Part shown: positions 16,196-23,681 of the stretch, one piece after another
How positions within the stretch are numbered: position 1 is the stretch's first letter
How the letters are laid out: every line of letters starts with the position of its first letter
Assembly: GCF_022846615.1 (NCBI RefSeq)
Contig: NZ_AP025637.1
Span: 4,055,001 to 4,119,000 of the forward strand
From: Roseomonas fluvialis
GTDB lineage: Bacteria > Pseudomonadota > Alphaproteobacteria > Acetobacterales > Acetobacteraceae
DNA: 64,000 bases
Direction: 5' to 3'
Translations under genes and position numbers: made by a program
The notes under the pieces: model-generated
Database searches by the model: none
The model's input: only the letters and a program-made list of their open reading frames with translations
Told to the model about the DNA's origin: nothing

Positions 16196-16810
16196 TCACC
16201 CGCCGCGCCGCCGCTGCGCCCGCTCTCCGCCCCAGCCGGCGCGCTGGATGCGCCGGCGCAGCACCTCGACCGCCAGCCCCTCGGGGTTGCCCAACCGCGC
16301 CGCGAGTTCCCCGAAGCGCGCCGACTGCAGGGCCAGCCCGCCCAGGCTGCCATCGGTGTGGCTGCCCACACCGTGCAGCAGCATCGGGGCCGCGCCACCA
16401 TCCACGCGCTCCAGCAGCATGGCGCGCCCGCCCAGGCTCTCGGCCAGGCGCTTGTCCAGCGCCGCATCGCCGCTGTCGAAGGCCCCGGGCGCTGCGAGGT
16501 CGACCATCGCCACCACGCGCCAGCTGCCGGTCGGCGCCGCCCCGCCCGCCTGGCCGGGCAGCGCCGACGGATTGCCCAGCGCCTGCGACAACGCGGCGCG
16601 CGGCGCCCATTCCGCGGCCACCGGGCCGAACAGCGCCACGCCGCCGCTGTCGAGCCGCAGCCGCGGCGCCTCCTGGCCCGCCGGCGCCTCGACCACGATG
16701 CGCGTGCCCGCATCGCGCACCCAGTCGCCGCCGCTCGCACGGTGCAGCGCGCGCCAGGCGAAAAACACCAGCACCATGGCGCCCAGCAGGAACAGCGTGC
16801 CCAGGATCAT
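16196..16810 (-). CDS. unrecognised membrane-anchored protein of the YgiC/DUF350 operon
   Basis: This 204-residue protein is not recognised. An N-terminal transmembrane helix (residues about 2–20, LGTLFLLGAMVLVFFAW) is followed by a soluble part with an even mix of beta-like segments and no obvious catalytic motif. The C-terminus is Arg-rich. It is the last gene of the operon, and its start overlaps the previous stop by 4 nt (ATGA). Conserved spacing with the other five genes makes a shared membrane complex plausible, but this is inference. Confidence 0.7.
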   Translation of the reverse strand: MILGTLFLLGAMVLVFFAWRALHRASGGDWVRDAGTRIVVEAPAGQEAPRLRLDSGGVALFGPVAAEWAPRAALSQALGNPSALPGQAGGAAPTGSWRVVAMVDLAAPGAFDSGDAALDKRLAESLGGRAMLLERVDGGAAPMLLHGVGSHTDGSLGGLALQSARFGELAARLGNPEGLAVEVLRRRIQRAGWGGERAQRRRGG

Positions 16811-17133
16811 CGCGCGGCCGCCGGCGGCTTGGCGCTGGAGGGCGCTTGGGTGGGCTCGGCGCGGGCGGGCGCGGGCGGCAGGCTGCGGGCGGCCTCGATC
16901 GCCTCGATCCGGCTGGTCACGGTGGGGCCGGGGCGCGCCGCGGCCGTCGGCGCCCAGTAGCGCGGCGGCAGGGTCGTCTCGGGCAATGCGGCCGCGCGCG
17001 CCGCGGCGTCGACGAAGGCGCGGTCGGTCTCGGCAGCGTTCCAGCGCCCCACCGCGATCATCATCCCGGCCAGCAGCACCAGCACCGAGGCCGCGAGCAG
17101 GAACAGCCGCGCACGCACCTGAAGCGGGTTCAT
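16807..17133 (-). CDS. small single-pass membrane protein of the YgiC/DUF350 operon
   Basis: This 108-residue protein has one hydrophobic helix at residues about 9–27 followed by a Pro/Ala-rich periplasmic or cytoplasmic tail (LPPRYWAPTAAARPGP and beyond). No family is recognised. Both ends overlap neighbours by 4 nt, so it is translationally coupled within the operon. The tail has the composition of a linker or scaffold rather than an enzyme. Confidence 0.65.
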   Translation of the reverse strand: MNPLQVRARLFLLAASVLVLLAGMMIAVGRWNAAETDRAFVDAAARAAALPETTLPPRYWAPTAAARPGPTVTSRIEAIEAARSLPPAPARAEPTQAPSSAKPPAAAR

Positions 17134-17723
17134 CGCGCAAGCCCTCCGCCTGCGGCGAAGGCATCGGCGGCGCGGATCGCCTCGGCCCCGCCGGCCAGCA
17201 GCCCGGCCACCAGCCCTGGCAGCGCCCGGGCCAGCGGAAGCCGCGCGGCATCGTCCGGCGCGGCATTCCAGGCGCGCGTCGCGGCCTCGATCACCAGGCC
17301 GGCGGCGGCCTTTTCGGAAGCCGGCATTCGCACGCTGGCGCGCGCCAGTTCATTGAGCAGGGCCGGCACCACCGCGAGGCGCAGCGCGTCGCGCGCCGCC
17401 GCGGGCAAGGCGGCGGGGGCGACCGCAGCGACGTCAGGCTTCGCCCGCCCGCCGCCCAGCAGCCAGGCATCGATGCCGCGACGCCCCCCGAACAGCGCCG
17501 CGATGGCCCCGAGCACCGGCGGCGCCAGCGTGAACCACACCCAGAACGCCGCCCCATACGGCGGCACCAGCAGCCCGACCAGCAGCCAGGCCAGTCCGGC
17601 CGCGAGCATGGCGAAGACCACGCGGCGTTGCCCGTCGCTCATGAGCGTGTCGCCCGGCGCACCCTCGGGCTCCTGCCGCTGCAGGCTGCCGCGGGCGCGG
17701 GTAACGGCATCGGGTGCGGCCAT
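17130..17723 (-). CDS. unrecognised membrane protein of the YgiC/DUF350 operon
   Basis: This 197-residue protein has two transmembrane helices at about 35–77 (FAMLAAGLAWLLVGLLV and FWVWFTLAPPVLGAIAALF) and an Ala/Leu-rich helical C-terminal domain of about 110 residues. No catalytic motif is seen. It starts 2 nt after the DUF1190 stop and ends overlapping the next gene. It could be a partner of the DUF350 membrane protein. Confidence 0.68.
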   Translation of the reverse strand: MAAPDAVTRARGSLQRQEPEGAPGDTLMSDGQRRVVFAMLAAGLAWLLVGLLVPPYGAAFWVWFTLAPPVLGAIAALFGGRRGIDAWLLGGGRAKPDVAAVAPAALPAAARDALRLAVVPALLNELARASVRMPASEKAAAGLVIEAATRAWNAAPDDAARLPLARALPGLVAGLLAGGAEAIRAADAFAAGGGLAR

Positions 17724-17725
17724 GC

Positions 17726-18769
17726 TCAGCCCCCCGACGAATAGGCGCGGCCGGTGGACCCGAAGCCCGCGCGCGTGATGGTGGAGGTCGGCCGCGACAC
17801 GCTGGAGCCGGTCAGCCGCGACCCGGTCGTGCCGGCATAGGTGCCCATGCGGTTCGCCTGGCCGAGGGTGCGGGCGCCGCTGTCCCAGGCACGCAGCGGC
17901 CCGGTGCCGACCGCCGGCCGGTAGGACGCCGTGGGCTGGCGGTCGGCCGACCAGGTCCAGCCCTGGTAGCGCGGGCCGATGCCGCTGCCATAGCGCTGCA
18001 CCCAGAAGGAATTGTAGCCGCCCCAGCTGCTGCGCGGCGTCGAGGTGCCCGGCTGCGCCGCGACGGCGGCGGCGGCGAGCAGCGCGGCGGGCGGGATCTC
18101 GACCTCGGCGCAGGTCGACCAAGTCGCCTGGCAGGATTCCTGTGTCGCGAAGCGCGTCGGCAGCGGCAGGTCGAAGCGCTCGCAGCCCTGCCATTCGGCG
18201 TTGCAGAGCGCTTCCTCGGGATAGACCGGCGCGAGCCGATAGTAGGCCAGCGAGACCGGCAGCGGCGCGCGCGCCGTGGCCGTATAGTCGAGGTTGGCGA
18301 CCGCGCGCGGCGGCGCCTGGACCGCGACGCCCGACGCCCCCGCCGGGTTCGCCTCGGGCAACGCCCAGGCGGTGCCGTCGCGGTCGCGCACCACCGGCTG
18401 CACGGCGGTCATCTGCCCCGGCACGCGTGACCAGCCGACGAGTGCCGGGCGCCAGGCGGGCGGCTGGGTGCCGAGCGTCTCGCCCTCGCAGGCGTCGCGG
18501 CCGAACAGCGTCTCGCAGGCGTTCACGGTGGTGAAGCGCGGGCGGGTCTCGGCCTGCTCGCGCGCCAGCACGCCCTCGAGCCGGTCGCAGCGCGCCGGGT
18601 CCTCGCCGAGCCGCCGATGCGCGGTGCGGCAGGCTTCGAGCCGCGCCGCCGCGGCACCCGGCAGGTCGCCGGGCGGGGCCTCGTCGCAAGCCGTGGCGCC
18701 GAGGCCGAGCGTCACCAGCGCGGCGGCGCGCACGGTGCGGGAGCGGCGGGGGCTCGGTGGCTGCGCCAT
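17726..18769 (-). CDS. YgiB/DUF1190 family protein, probable lipoprotein
   Basis: This 347-residue protein matches the DUF1190 (YgiB) family. After an N-terminal hydrophobic stretch there is a lipobox-like LGATACDE, so lipidation at Cys28 is possible. Cys-containing segments (VNACETLFGRDACEG, EEALCNAEWQGCERF, ESCQATWSTCAEVEIPP) are typical of the family and suggest disulfides or metal binding. The C-terminal 120 residues are Gly/Ser/Thr/Arg-rich, as in YgiB. In many bacteria ygiB lies beside ygiC and DUF350 genes, exactly as here, in membrane-stress-linked gene sets. Molecular role unknown. Confidence 0.85.
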   Translation of the reverse strand: MAQPPSPRRSRTVRAAALVTLGLGATACDEAPPGDLPGAAAARLEACRTAHRRLGEDPARCDRLEGVLAREQAETRPRFTTVNACETLFGRDACEGETLGTQPPAWRPALVGWSRVPGQMTAVQPVVRDRDGTAWALPEANPAGASGVAVQAPPRAVANLDYTATARAPLPVSLAYYRLAPVYPEEALCNAEWQGCERFDLPLPTRFATQESCQATWSTCAEVEIPPAALLAAAAVAAQPGTSTPRSSWGGYNSFWVQRYGSGIGPRYQGWTWSADRQPTASYRPAVGTGPLRAWDSGARTLGQANRMGTYAGTTGSRLTGSSVSRPTSTITRAGFGSTGRAYSSGG

Positions 18770-18778
18770 GGCGGCGCG

Positions 18779-19204
18779 TCAGCCCGACATGACCGCGTTG
18801 TTCAGCACGCCGGCCCCCACCTGCATGAAGGCGATGAAGACTGCGGCGCCGCCGAGCTTGTCGGCCGCGATCTCCTCCTTCAGCCGGCCTTCCAGCAGTG
18901 TGGTCAGGACCAGGTGCACGACCAGCTGCACCGCGACCGCGACGATGCACCAGATGATCTGGTCGAACGGCCCGGCCGCGGTGCGCGCCACTGCCGCGAT
19001 GGGCAACACCATGCCGAGCGCCTTGCCCCCGAAGGCCAGCGCGCAGGGCAGATTGCCGGCGCGCAGCAGCGTCAGTTCGGAATGCGGCGTGATCAGCGAG
19101 ACGACGACGAGGCCCGCCACCCAGAACACCAAGCCAAGGCCGAAGGCGACCAGGAAACTGAGGAAGGTGGCGGGAAACAGGCTGAGGATCTCGGCGGCGG
19201 ACAT
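18779..19204 (-). CDS. DUF350 (YjfL-like) integral membrane protein
   Basis: This 141-residue protein has four predicted transmembrane helices and matches DUF350 (YjfL). Family-like features are the polar residues embedded in helices and the segment GNLPCALAFGGKALGMVLPIA, followed by FDQIIWCIVAVAVQLVVHL. DUF350 proteins accompany glutathionylspermidine-synthase-like ATP-grasp enzymes and YgiB proteins across bacteria. It starts 26 nt after the ATP-grasp gene and ends 9 nt before the DUF1190 gene. Its function is not known; association with membrane stress is inferred from context in other genomes. Confidence 0.9.
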   Translation of the reverse strand: MSAAEILSLFPATFLSFLVAFGLGLVFWVAGLVVVSLITPHSELTLLRAGNLPCALAFGGKALGMVLPIAAVARTAAGPFDQIIWCIVAVAVQLVVHLVLTTLLEGRLKEEIAADKLGGAAVFIAFMQVGAGVLNNAVMSG

Positions 19205-19230
19205 GCGGGGGTTTTCCTTCCTGGCGCGCG

Positions 19231-20415
19231 TCAGCCGCGCAGGATGTGCGGGACGAAGCGCGCGGCGGGACCGGTGATGGGTCCGCGCGATTCACGGAAG
19301 GCGATGCCGGCGGGCTCGCCGCCGACCATCCAGACCGAGAGGTTGGCGTGCACCTCCCCGGCGTTGCTGCGGAAGACCGGCAGCGGGCAGTGGGCCTGGA
19401 ACAGCAGCGGGCCCATCTCGTCCTCTGGCACCAGCCCCGGGGTCTGGCCGGGCAGGTAGACATGCTCGCCATCCCAGCCGCGCCTCGGCTTGGCGACCGT
19501 GGCACCCTGTTCGGGGCGATTCAGGAAGGTGGGCAGCAGGTTCGGCGCGCCCGGCTGCTGGTGCCACAGCAGCGCCATCATGGTCTTGTCGGACAGCAGC
19601 CGCGTCCAGGCGCCAGGCAGGATCCGCGTGCGGCAGTCGGGCAGGACGTCCACGTTGGGTTCGTCCTCCATCCAGTCCCACGGGTAGATCTTCACCATTG
19701 CCTGCAGCGGCTCGTCGGCCTCGTCGGTGAAGGCCTTGGCGTCGACGTCCCAGCCGACCTGGCCGATCGAGCAGATGGACGGGCGCAGCCCCGCCTCGGT
19801 CGCCATCTCGGCGATGAACTGGGCGTCGAAGCGTTCGCCGGTGTCGGCGGGGCGGCCATCGGGCAGCGTGTCGCCGCCGGCGGCGATGGCGAATCGCGTC
19901 GGCAGGCCGGTGCGCGGCAGATGCTTGATGAAGGTCTCGTAGATCAGGTTCTCCTGGCTGTCCGACGACTTGCCCTCGGCCGCCTGCCAGGCCTCGAACC
20001 AGCCCCATTGGACGTGCCCGGCCTCGGCCAAGCCGAAGGGGGAATCGGCCTCGTAGTCGAGCAGGAAGGGCGTGCCGTCGGGCGCGAAGGAGAAGTCCAT
20101 CCGCCCATGCAGCGGCGAGTCCTTGGCCGCCCAGGACTTCCTGATGGCGGTCTGCATCGCCGGGTTGCGGATGCCGAAATAGGAGAAGTCGCCGCTGGCG
20201 ACGATGGCCTCGACCGCGGCGTAGCAGCGCGCCTGGATGCCCTTCGCGGCGTCGAACACGCGGTCCACCAGCGCGGCGTCGATGAGGTAGGCGGCATCGG
20301 TCACCCACCACGGCGTGCCATCGGCATTGGCTTCGAGAATGCCCAGTTCGCGCAGCCGGGCCTCGGCCTCGCGCGGGGTTTTCACGGCGATGCGCTGGAA
20401 CGGCAGCGTGGTCAT
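19231..20415 (-). CDS. YgiC-like ATP-grasp (glutathionylspermidine synthase family) enzyme A
   Basis: This 394-residue protein belongs to the glutathionylspermidine synthase-like ATP-grasp family (YgiC). It carries FLLDYEADSPFGLAEAG in place of the usual EYNADTPTSLLEAA metal/ATP region, then KIYPWDWMED, then the C-terminal KPRRGWDGEHVYLPG glycine-loop region. Catalytic-type Asp/Glu residues are kept, but the segment is divergent from paralogue B at 20526. The Gsp amidase domain of E. coli Gss is absent, as in all YgiC proteins. It probably ligates a peptide or amine; the substrate is unknown. It heads the six-gene operon with DUF350 and YgiB. Confidence 0.88.
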   Translation of the reverse strand: MTTLPFQRIAVKTPREAEARLRELGILEANADGTPWWVTDAAYLIDAALVDRVFDAAKGIQARCYAAVEAIVASGDFSYFGIRNPAMQTAIRKSWAAKDSPLHGRMDFSFAPDGTPFLLDYEADSPFGLAEAGHVQWGWFEAWQAAEGKSSDSQENLIYETFIKHLPRTGLPTRFAIAAGGDTLPDGRPADTGERFDAQFIAEMATEAGLRPSICSIGQVGWDVDAKAFTDEADEPLQAMVKIYPWDWMEDEPNVDVLPDCRTRILPGAWTRLLSDKTMMALLWHQQPGAPNLLPTFLNRPEQGATVAKPRRGWDGEHVYLPGQTPGLVPEDEMGPLLFQAHCPLPVFRSNAGEVHANLSVWMVGGEPAGIAFRESRGPITGPAARFVPHILRG

Positions 20416-20525
20416 GGCGGCCTAGTGCATCCCCCGCCCATGCGGAATCGTTTGGACGGGTAAAGGTGCTCGCAAGAACGGACGGCTAGCGGGCATGACG
20501 CGCGCCTTTGCGACCGGGATGCACT

Positions 20526-21692
20526 CTAGAGCACCACATGCGGCACGAAGCGGTCCTCGAGCGTCGTCACCAGCTCGTCTCCCTCCCGTATGCCGAGCCC
20601 GCAGGGCTCGTCGCCCACCATCCAGACGCCCATGACAGGGAAGGCGTCGCCCTGCGGCGTCGCGTGCCCCGGCAGCGGCGCCCAAGCCTGCCAGATGGTG
20701 GGCGAGGGTGGCAAACCTTCCGCGATCTCGGTCGATGCATCGGCGTCGAGGCCGTCCACCCGCATGCCATGTCCCTCCAGCCCGAGTGCCGGCTTGCCGA
20801 TCGCCGGCCCGTCGATGCTGCCGCGGTCGAGCGACGCCGGCAGCAGCAGAGGGTGCCCCGGAAACATCTCCCACAATGTGACCAGGATCGCCTTGTTCGC
20901 CGCGACCATGCGCCGCGCCGGTTCGATCCAGCGCGTACGGCCCAGCGGCAGCAGCCGCCCGCCATCCTCGGCATCAAGCCAGTCCCACGGGTACAGCTTG
21001 AAGCAGGCGCGCAGCGGCGTGCCGTCGGGTGTCACGAAGCCGGTGGGGTCCTGCCAGGAGATGTCCTCGACCGGCAGGAAGGCGGCCGCGTGCCCGGCGG
21101 CGCGCGCGGTCGCCATCAGGTAGGCGACCTGCGCGACCTCGTCCGCGCGTTCGTGCTCGGCGGCGAAATGCACCAGATGCGGCAGGCGCAGCGCCGGCCA
21201 GCGGGCCACCAGCGCATCGTCGATGCGGTTCCACTGGTCGGTGCCGAGGCGCGCGGCGGGCGTTTCCTCGAACCAGGCGAGCTGCACCACGGCGGCCTCC
21301 AGCAGCGCGGCCGGGGTCTCGGCGTTGAATTCGAACAGCTTGATGGCGCCGTCGGGCGCCAGGCGGAAGTCGAAGCGGCCATAGAGCGATGGCTCGGCTG
21401 CGCGGTGCGAAGCCTCGACCAGCGCGGCGAGCCGGTCGGTGAAGCCGAAGGCGGCATAGTCGCCGCGCGCCACCACGCGGTCCACCGCGGCATCGATCAT
21501 GCCGTGCAGTTCGCGCGCGGCGGCCTCGAGCGCCGCGATGGCCTCCGGCGCCAGGGCGTAGCAGGCATCGCGCGCCCAGTATTCGCGGTCGTCGGGTGCA
21601 TGGAAGTTGAAGCCCAGCTCCTCGGCGCGACGGGGGAAGTCGTCGTCGCGCGGCAGCAGCAGGCGGGCGATGGCGGGCGGGGCTGGGGCCAT
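20526..21692 (-). CDS. YgiC-like ATP-grasp (glutathionylspermidine synthase family) enzyme B
   Basis: This 388-residue paralogue of the gene at 19231 keeps the canonical family motif IKLFEFNAETPAALLEAAVVQ and FKLYPWDWLDAEDG, so it looks closer to typical YgiC than enzyme A. Near the C-terminus it has GKPALGLEGHGMRV where A has a longer glycine loop. Two non-identical copies side by side suggest either different substrates or a heteromeric enzyme. The 110-bp gap to enzyme A is larger than other gaps in the operon, so a second promoter is possible. It is divergent from nasT. Confidence 0.88.
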   Translation of the reverse strand: MAPAPPAIARLLLPRDDDFPRRAEELGFNFHAPDDREYWARDACYALAPEAIAALEAAARELHGMIDAAVDRVVARGDYAAFGFTDRLAALVEASHRAAEPSLYGRFDFRLAPDGAIKLFEFNAETPAALLEAAVVQLAWFEETPAARLGTDQWNRIDDALVARWPALRLPHLVHFAAEHERADEVAQVAYLMATARAAGHAAAFLPVEDISWQDPTGFVTPDGTPLRACFKLYPWDWLDAEDGGRLLPLGRTRWIEPARRMVAANKAILVTLWEMFPGHPLLLPASLDRGSIDGPAIGKPALGLEGHGMRVDGLDADASTEIAEGLPPSPTIWQAWAPLPGHATPQGDAFPVMGVWMVGDEPCGLGIREGDELVTTLEDRFVPHVVL

Positions 21693-21837
21693 GGCGGCAG
21701 TCTAGCGCGCCATGCCCGCGGCGCGTGCGGCGGCTGCGATGCGCGGCGGCGACGGCGCGTCTTTTCCCGCCGCCGCGACCCGGGCATGCTGGCAGCGGAG
21801 GCAAATCCGGTGCACGGCGTCCTGCAATGCGGGGGGC

Positions 21838-22401
21838 ATGTTGCGCGTCCTGTTGATCGATGGCGAGGGCGAGCGCGCTGCGGCGGTGCGGGCCGGGCTC
21901 GAAGCCGCGGGGTGCGTGGTCGTGGCCGTCGCACCGGATGCGGATGACCTGACCCGGCGGGTGCGCGACGCCCAGGCCGACGTCATCGTCTGCGACATCG
22001 ACGATCCGGGGCGCGATGCTCTCGAGAGCATGCGCGCGCTGCACCGCGATGAACCGCGGCCGGTGGTGGTCTTCGCCGCACGCGGGGAGCCGGACCAGAT
22101 CGAGGCCGCGCTCGAAGCCGGTGTTGCCGCCTATGTCGTGGAGGGCCTGTCGCCAACGCGCGTGCGGCCTGTGATCGAGGTGGCGATCCGCCGCTTCCGC
22201 GCCCACCAGGCGCTCTGCGCGCGGCTCGAGGAAGCCCGGGCGACGCTGGCCGACCGCGTGGTGATCGAGCGCGCCAAGGGGATCCTGATGCAGCGCCGAA
22301 GGCTGTCGGAGGAGGATGCCTACCGGATGCTGCGCCGCTGGGCGATGGATCGCGGCGAGAAGCTCGCGCATGTCGCACAGCAGTTTCTGCGCAATCTATA
22401 G
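21838..22401 (+). CDS. nasT: NasT-type ANTAR response regulator
   Basis: This 187-residue protein has a receiver-like N-terminus (residues 1–115) and an ANTAR RNA-binding domain (about 125–185). The receiver keeps an aspartate in the VIVCDIDDPGRDAL segment but lacks the usual N-terminal acidic pair, as in NasT proteins. The ANTAR part shows DRVVIERAKGILMQRRRLSEEDAYRMLRRWAM in two adjacent pieces with the expected Ala and aromatic positions. NasT binds leader RNA hairpins and prevents termination of nitrate assimilation genes; NasS holds it inactive without nitrate or nitrite. Here nasS follows after a 233-bp leader. The ATG at 21838 gives the usual NasT length. Confidence 0.9.
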   Translation: MLRVLLIDGEGERAAAVRAGLEAAGCVVVAVAPDADDLTRRVRDAQADVIVCDIDDPGRDALESMRALHRDEPRPVVVFAARGEPDQIEAALEAGVAAYVVEGLSPTRVRPVIEVAIRRFRAHQALCARLEEARATLADRVVIERAKGILMQRRRLSEEDAYRMLRRWAMDRGEKLAHVAQQFLRNL

Positions 22402-22634
22402 GCGCCACGCAAATCCGTTAAGCAAATCACGTCGGGAATTCGCTGATTTTGCCCAGATCGGACGCGAATCCGATTCCGTCACCGCGCCGTGGCGTGCTTT
22501 CTGGACCCTGCCGCTTCAGTGCGGCCGGTGCCTGCCGCAATGACGTGGCAGGACGCCGCAACCCTATCCCGGCTGATGCGCGCGCCAATGGCGGTTCGCG
22601 ATCAAGGCGCAAGGCGCCTTGGAACCGCCCGTTC
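22402..22634 (+). ncRNA. leader RNA with candidate ANTAR-target hairpins upstream of nasS
   Basis: This 233-nt gap between nasT and nasS holds several hairpins. One at 22457–22474 has a 6-bp stem (ATCGGA/TCCGAT) and a hexaloop. One at 22510–22525 has a 5-bp stem and hexaloop TTCAGT. The best, 22531–22552, has an 8-bp stem (CCTGCCGC with GTGGCAGG, one G·U) and hexaloop AATGAC, with A at loop position 1 and G at position 4 as in ANTAR-domain RNA targets. A large hairpin at 22590–22629 follows. This fits a NasT-responsive antitermination leader, although the first hexaloops do not show the A1/G4 pattern. Confidence 0.6.
22590..22629 (+). terminator. large two-part hairpin immediately before the nasS start
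   Basis: GGCGGTTC (22590–22597) pairs with GAACCGCC (22622–22629), and inside it CAAGGCG (22603–22609) pairs with CGCCTTG (22615–22621) around a 5-nt loop; a 5-nt bulge separates the two stems on the 5' side. It ends 5 nt before the nasS ATG and would hide any ribosome-binding site. There is no T-tract, so it may block translation or act with Rho rather than as a classical intrinsic terminator. It lies just downstream of the candidate ANTAR hairpins. Confidence 0.55.
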
Positions 22635-23681
22635 ATGTCGGCCTCGTTCCTGCGCATTGGCTATGTCCCGCTGACCGATGCGGCGCCCCTGGTGGTGGCG
22701 GATGCGCTCGGCTTCTTCGCCGCCGCCGGTGTCCGGGTGGCGCTGTCGCAGGAACGCGCCTGGGCGACGCTGCGCGACAAGCTCGCGCTCGGCGCGCTGG
22801 ACGGGGCGCATCTGCTCGGCCCGATGGCAGTAGGCCTGGCGCTTGGCGCGGGGGGACTCCGGCGACGGGTCGATGTCACGGCGCGTCTCGGGCGCAACGG
22901 GAATGGCGTCGTGCTGTCCCATGCGCTGGCGGCCGCGGTGGGGCGCTTCACCCCGCCCCTGGCGGCCGCCGCCTTCGCCGCCGCGCTGCAGGCCCGCGCC
23001 GAGGATGGCATGCCGCCGCCCACGCTCGCGGTCGTCTTCCCCTACTCCTCGCACAACTACCTGCTACGGCAGTGGCTCGCTTCCGGCGGGCTCGATCCCG
23101 ACCATGATGTGCGCCTGGTGGTGGTGCCGCCGCCGCAGACCGCCCGCGCGCTCGCCGAGGGCGCCATCGAGGGCTTCTGCGCCGGCGAACCCTGGGGCAG
23201 CCATGCGGTGGCGCAGGGCGCCGGGCGCTTCGCCCTGTCCACCGGAGATATCTGGCCGGACCATCCCGAGAAGGTGCTGGCCTTCGCCGAGGGCCTCGCG
23301 GAGCGTGACGCTGGGGCAGTGGTCGCCGCCACCGCCGCCGTCATCGCCGCGCAGCGCTGGCTGGCCGATCCGGCGAACCGCCCCGCCGCCGTCGCGCTGC
23401 TGGCCGAACGCGTCTTCCCTGGCGTCGCGCCCGCGAGCATCGCGGCAGCGCTGGCGGGCGCGCCGGCGGCGCCGACCATCGCCTTTGACCCCGACACGCC
23501 GCCCTGCGCCGAGACCGCGACGCGCTGGTTCGACGCGATGCGGCGCTGGGATCACCTGCCCGCCGCGGCATCCGCCCACGACGCGCGCGCCTGCTGGCGC
23601 GCCGACCTCTGGCAGCGCGCCGCCGAACGTGCCGCCGCGCCCGCCCCCTTCACACCCACCGTCCAGGAGCCCCTCGCATGA
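22635..23681 (+). CDS. nasS: NasS-type nitrate/nitrite sensor (NrtA-like, cytoplasmic)
   Basis: This 348-residue protein is homologous to nitrate-binding NrtA/CmpA but has no signal peptide; it begins directly with the mature-like LRIGYVPLTDAAPLVVAD. That is the feature that separates cytoplasmic NasS from transport receptors. Shared ligand-domain segments are LRDKLALGALDGAHLLGPMA, FPYSSHNYLLRQWL and GFCAGEPWGSHAV. NasS binds nitrate or nitrite and releases NasT. The gene overlaps nrtA by 4 nt (ATGA). Its own translation lies just behind a strong hairpin, so NasT may influence NasS levels. Confidence 0.88.
   Translation: MSASFLRIGYVPLTDAAPLVVADALGFFAAAGVRVALSQERAWATLRDKLALGALDGAHLLGPMAVGLALGAGGLRRRVDVTARLGRNGNGVVLSHALAAAVGRFTPPLAAAAFAAALQARAEDGMPPPTLAVVFPYSSHNYLLRQWLASGGLDPDHDVRLVVVPPPQTARALAEGAIEGFCAGEPWGSHAVAQGAGRFALSTGDIWPDHPEKVLAFAEGLAERDAGAVVAATAAVIAAQRWLADPANRPAAVALLAERVFPGVAPASIAAALAGAPAAPTIAFDPDTPPCAETATRWFDAMRRWDHLPAAASAHDARACWRADLWQRAAERAAAPAPFTPTVQEPLA

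Noticed and set aside
21742..21777. CGCGGCGGCG/CGCCGCCGCG inverted repeat upstream of nasT
   Set aside because: The 16-nt loop and simple GCC/GGC composition make it likely to be chance in this GC-rich DNA.
22510..22525. Hairpin with loop TTCAGT as the first ANTAR recognition hairpin
   Set aside because: The stem and six-base loop fit, but the loop lacks A at position 1 and G at position 4, so it is not counted as a proven target. It is mentioned only as part of the leader.
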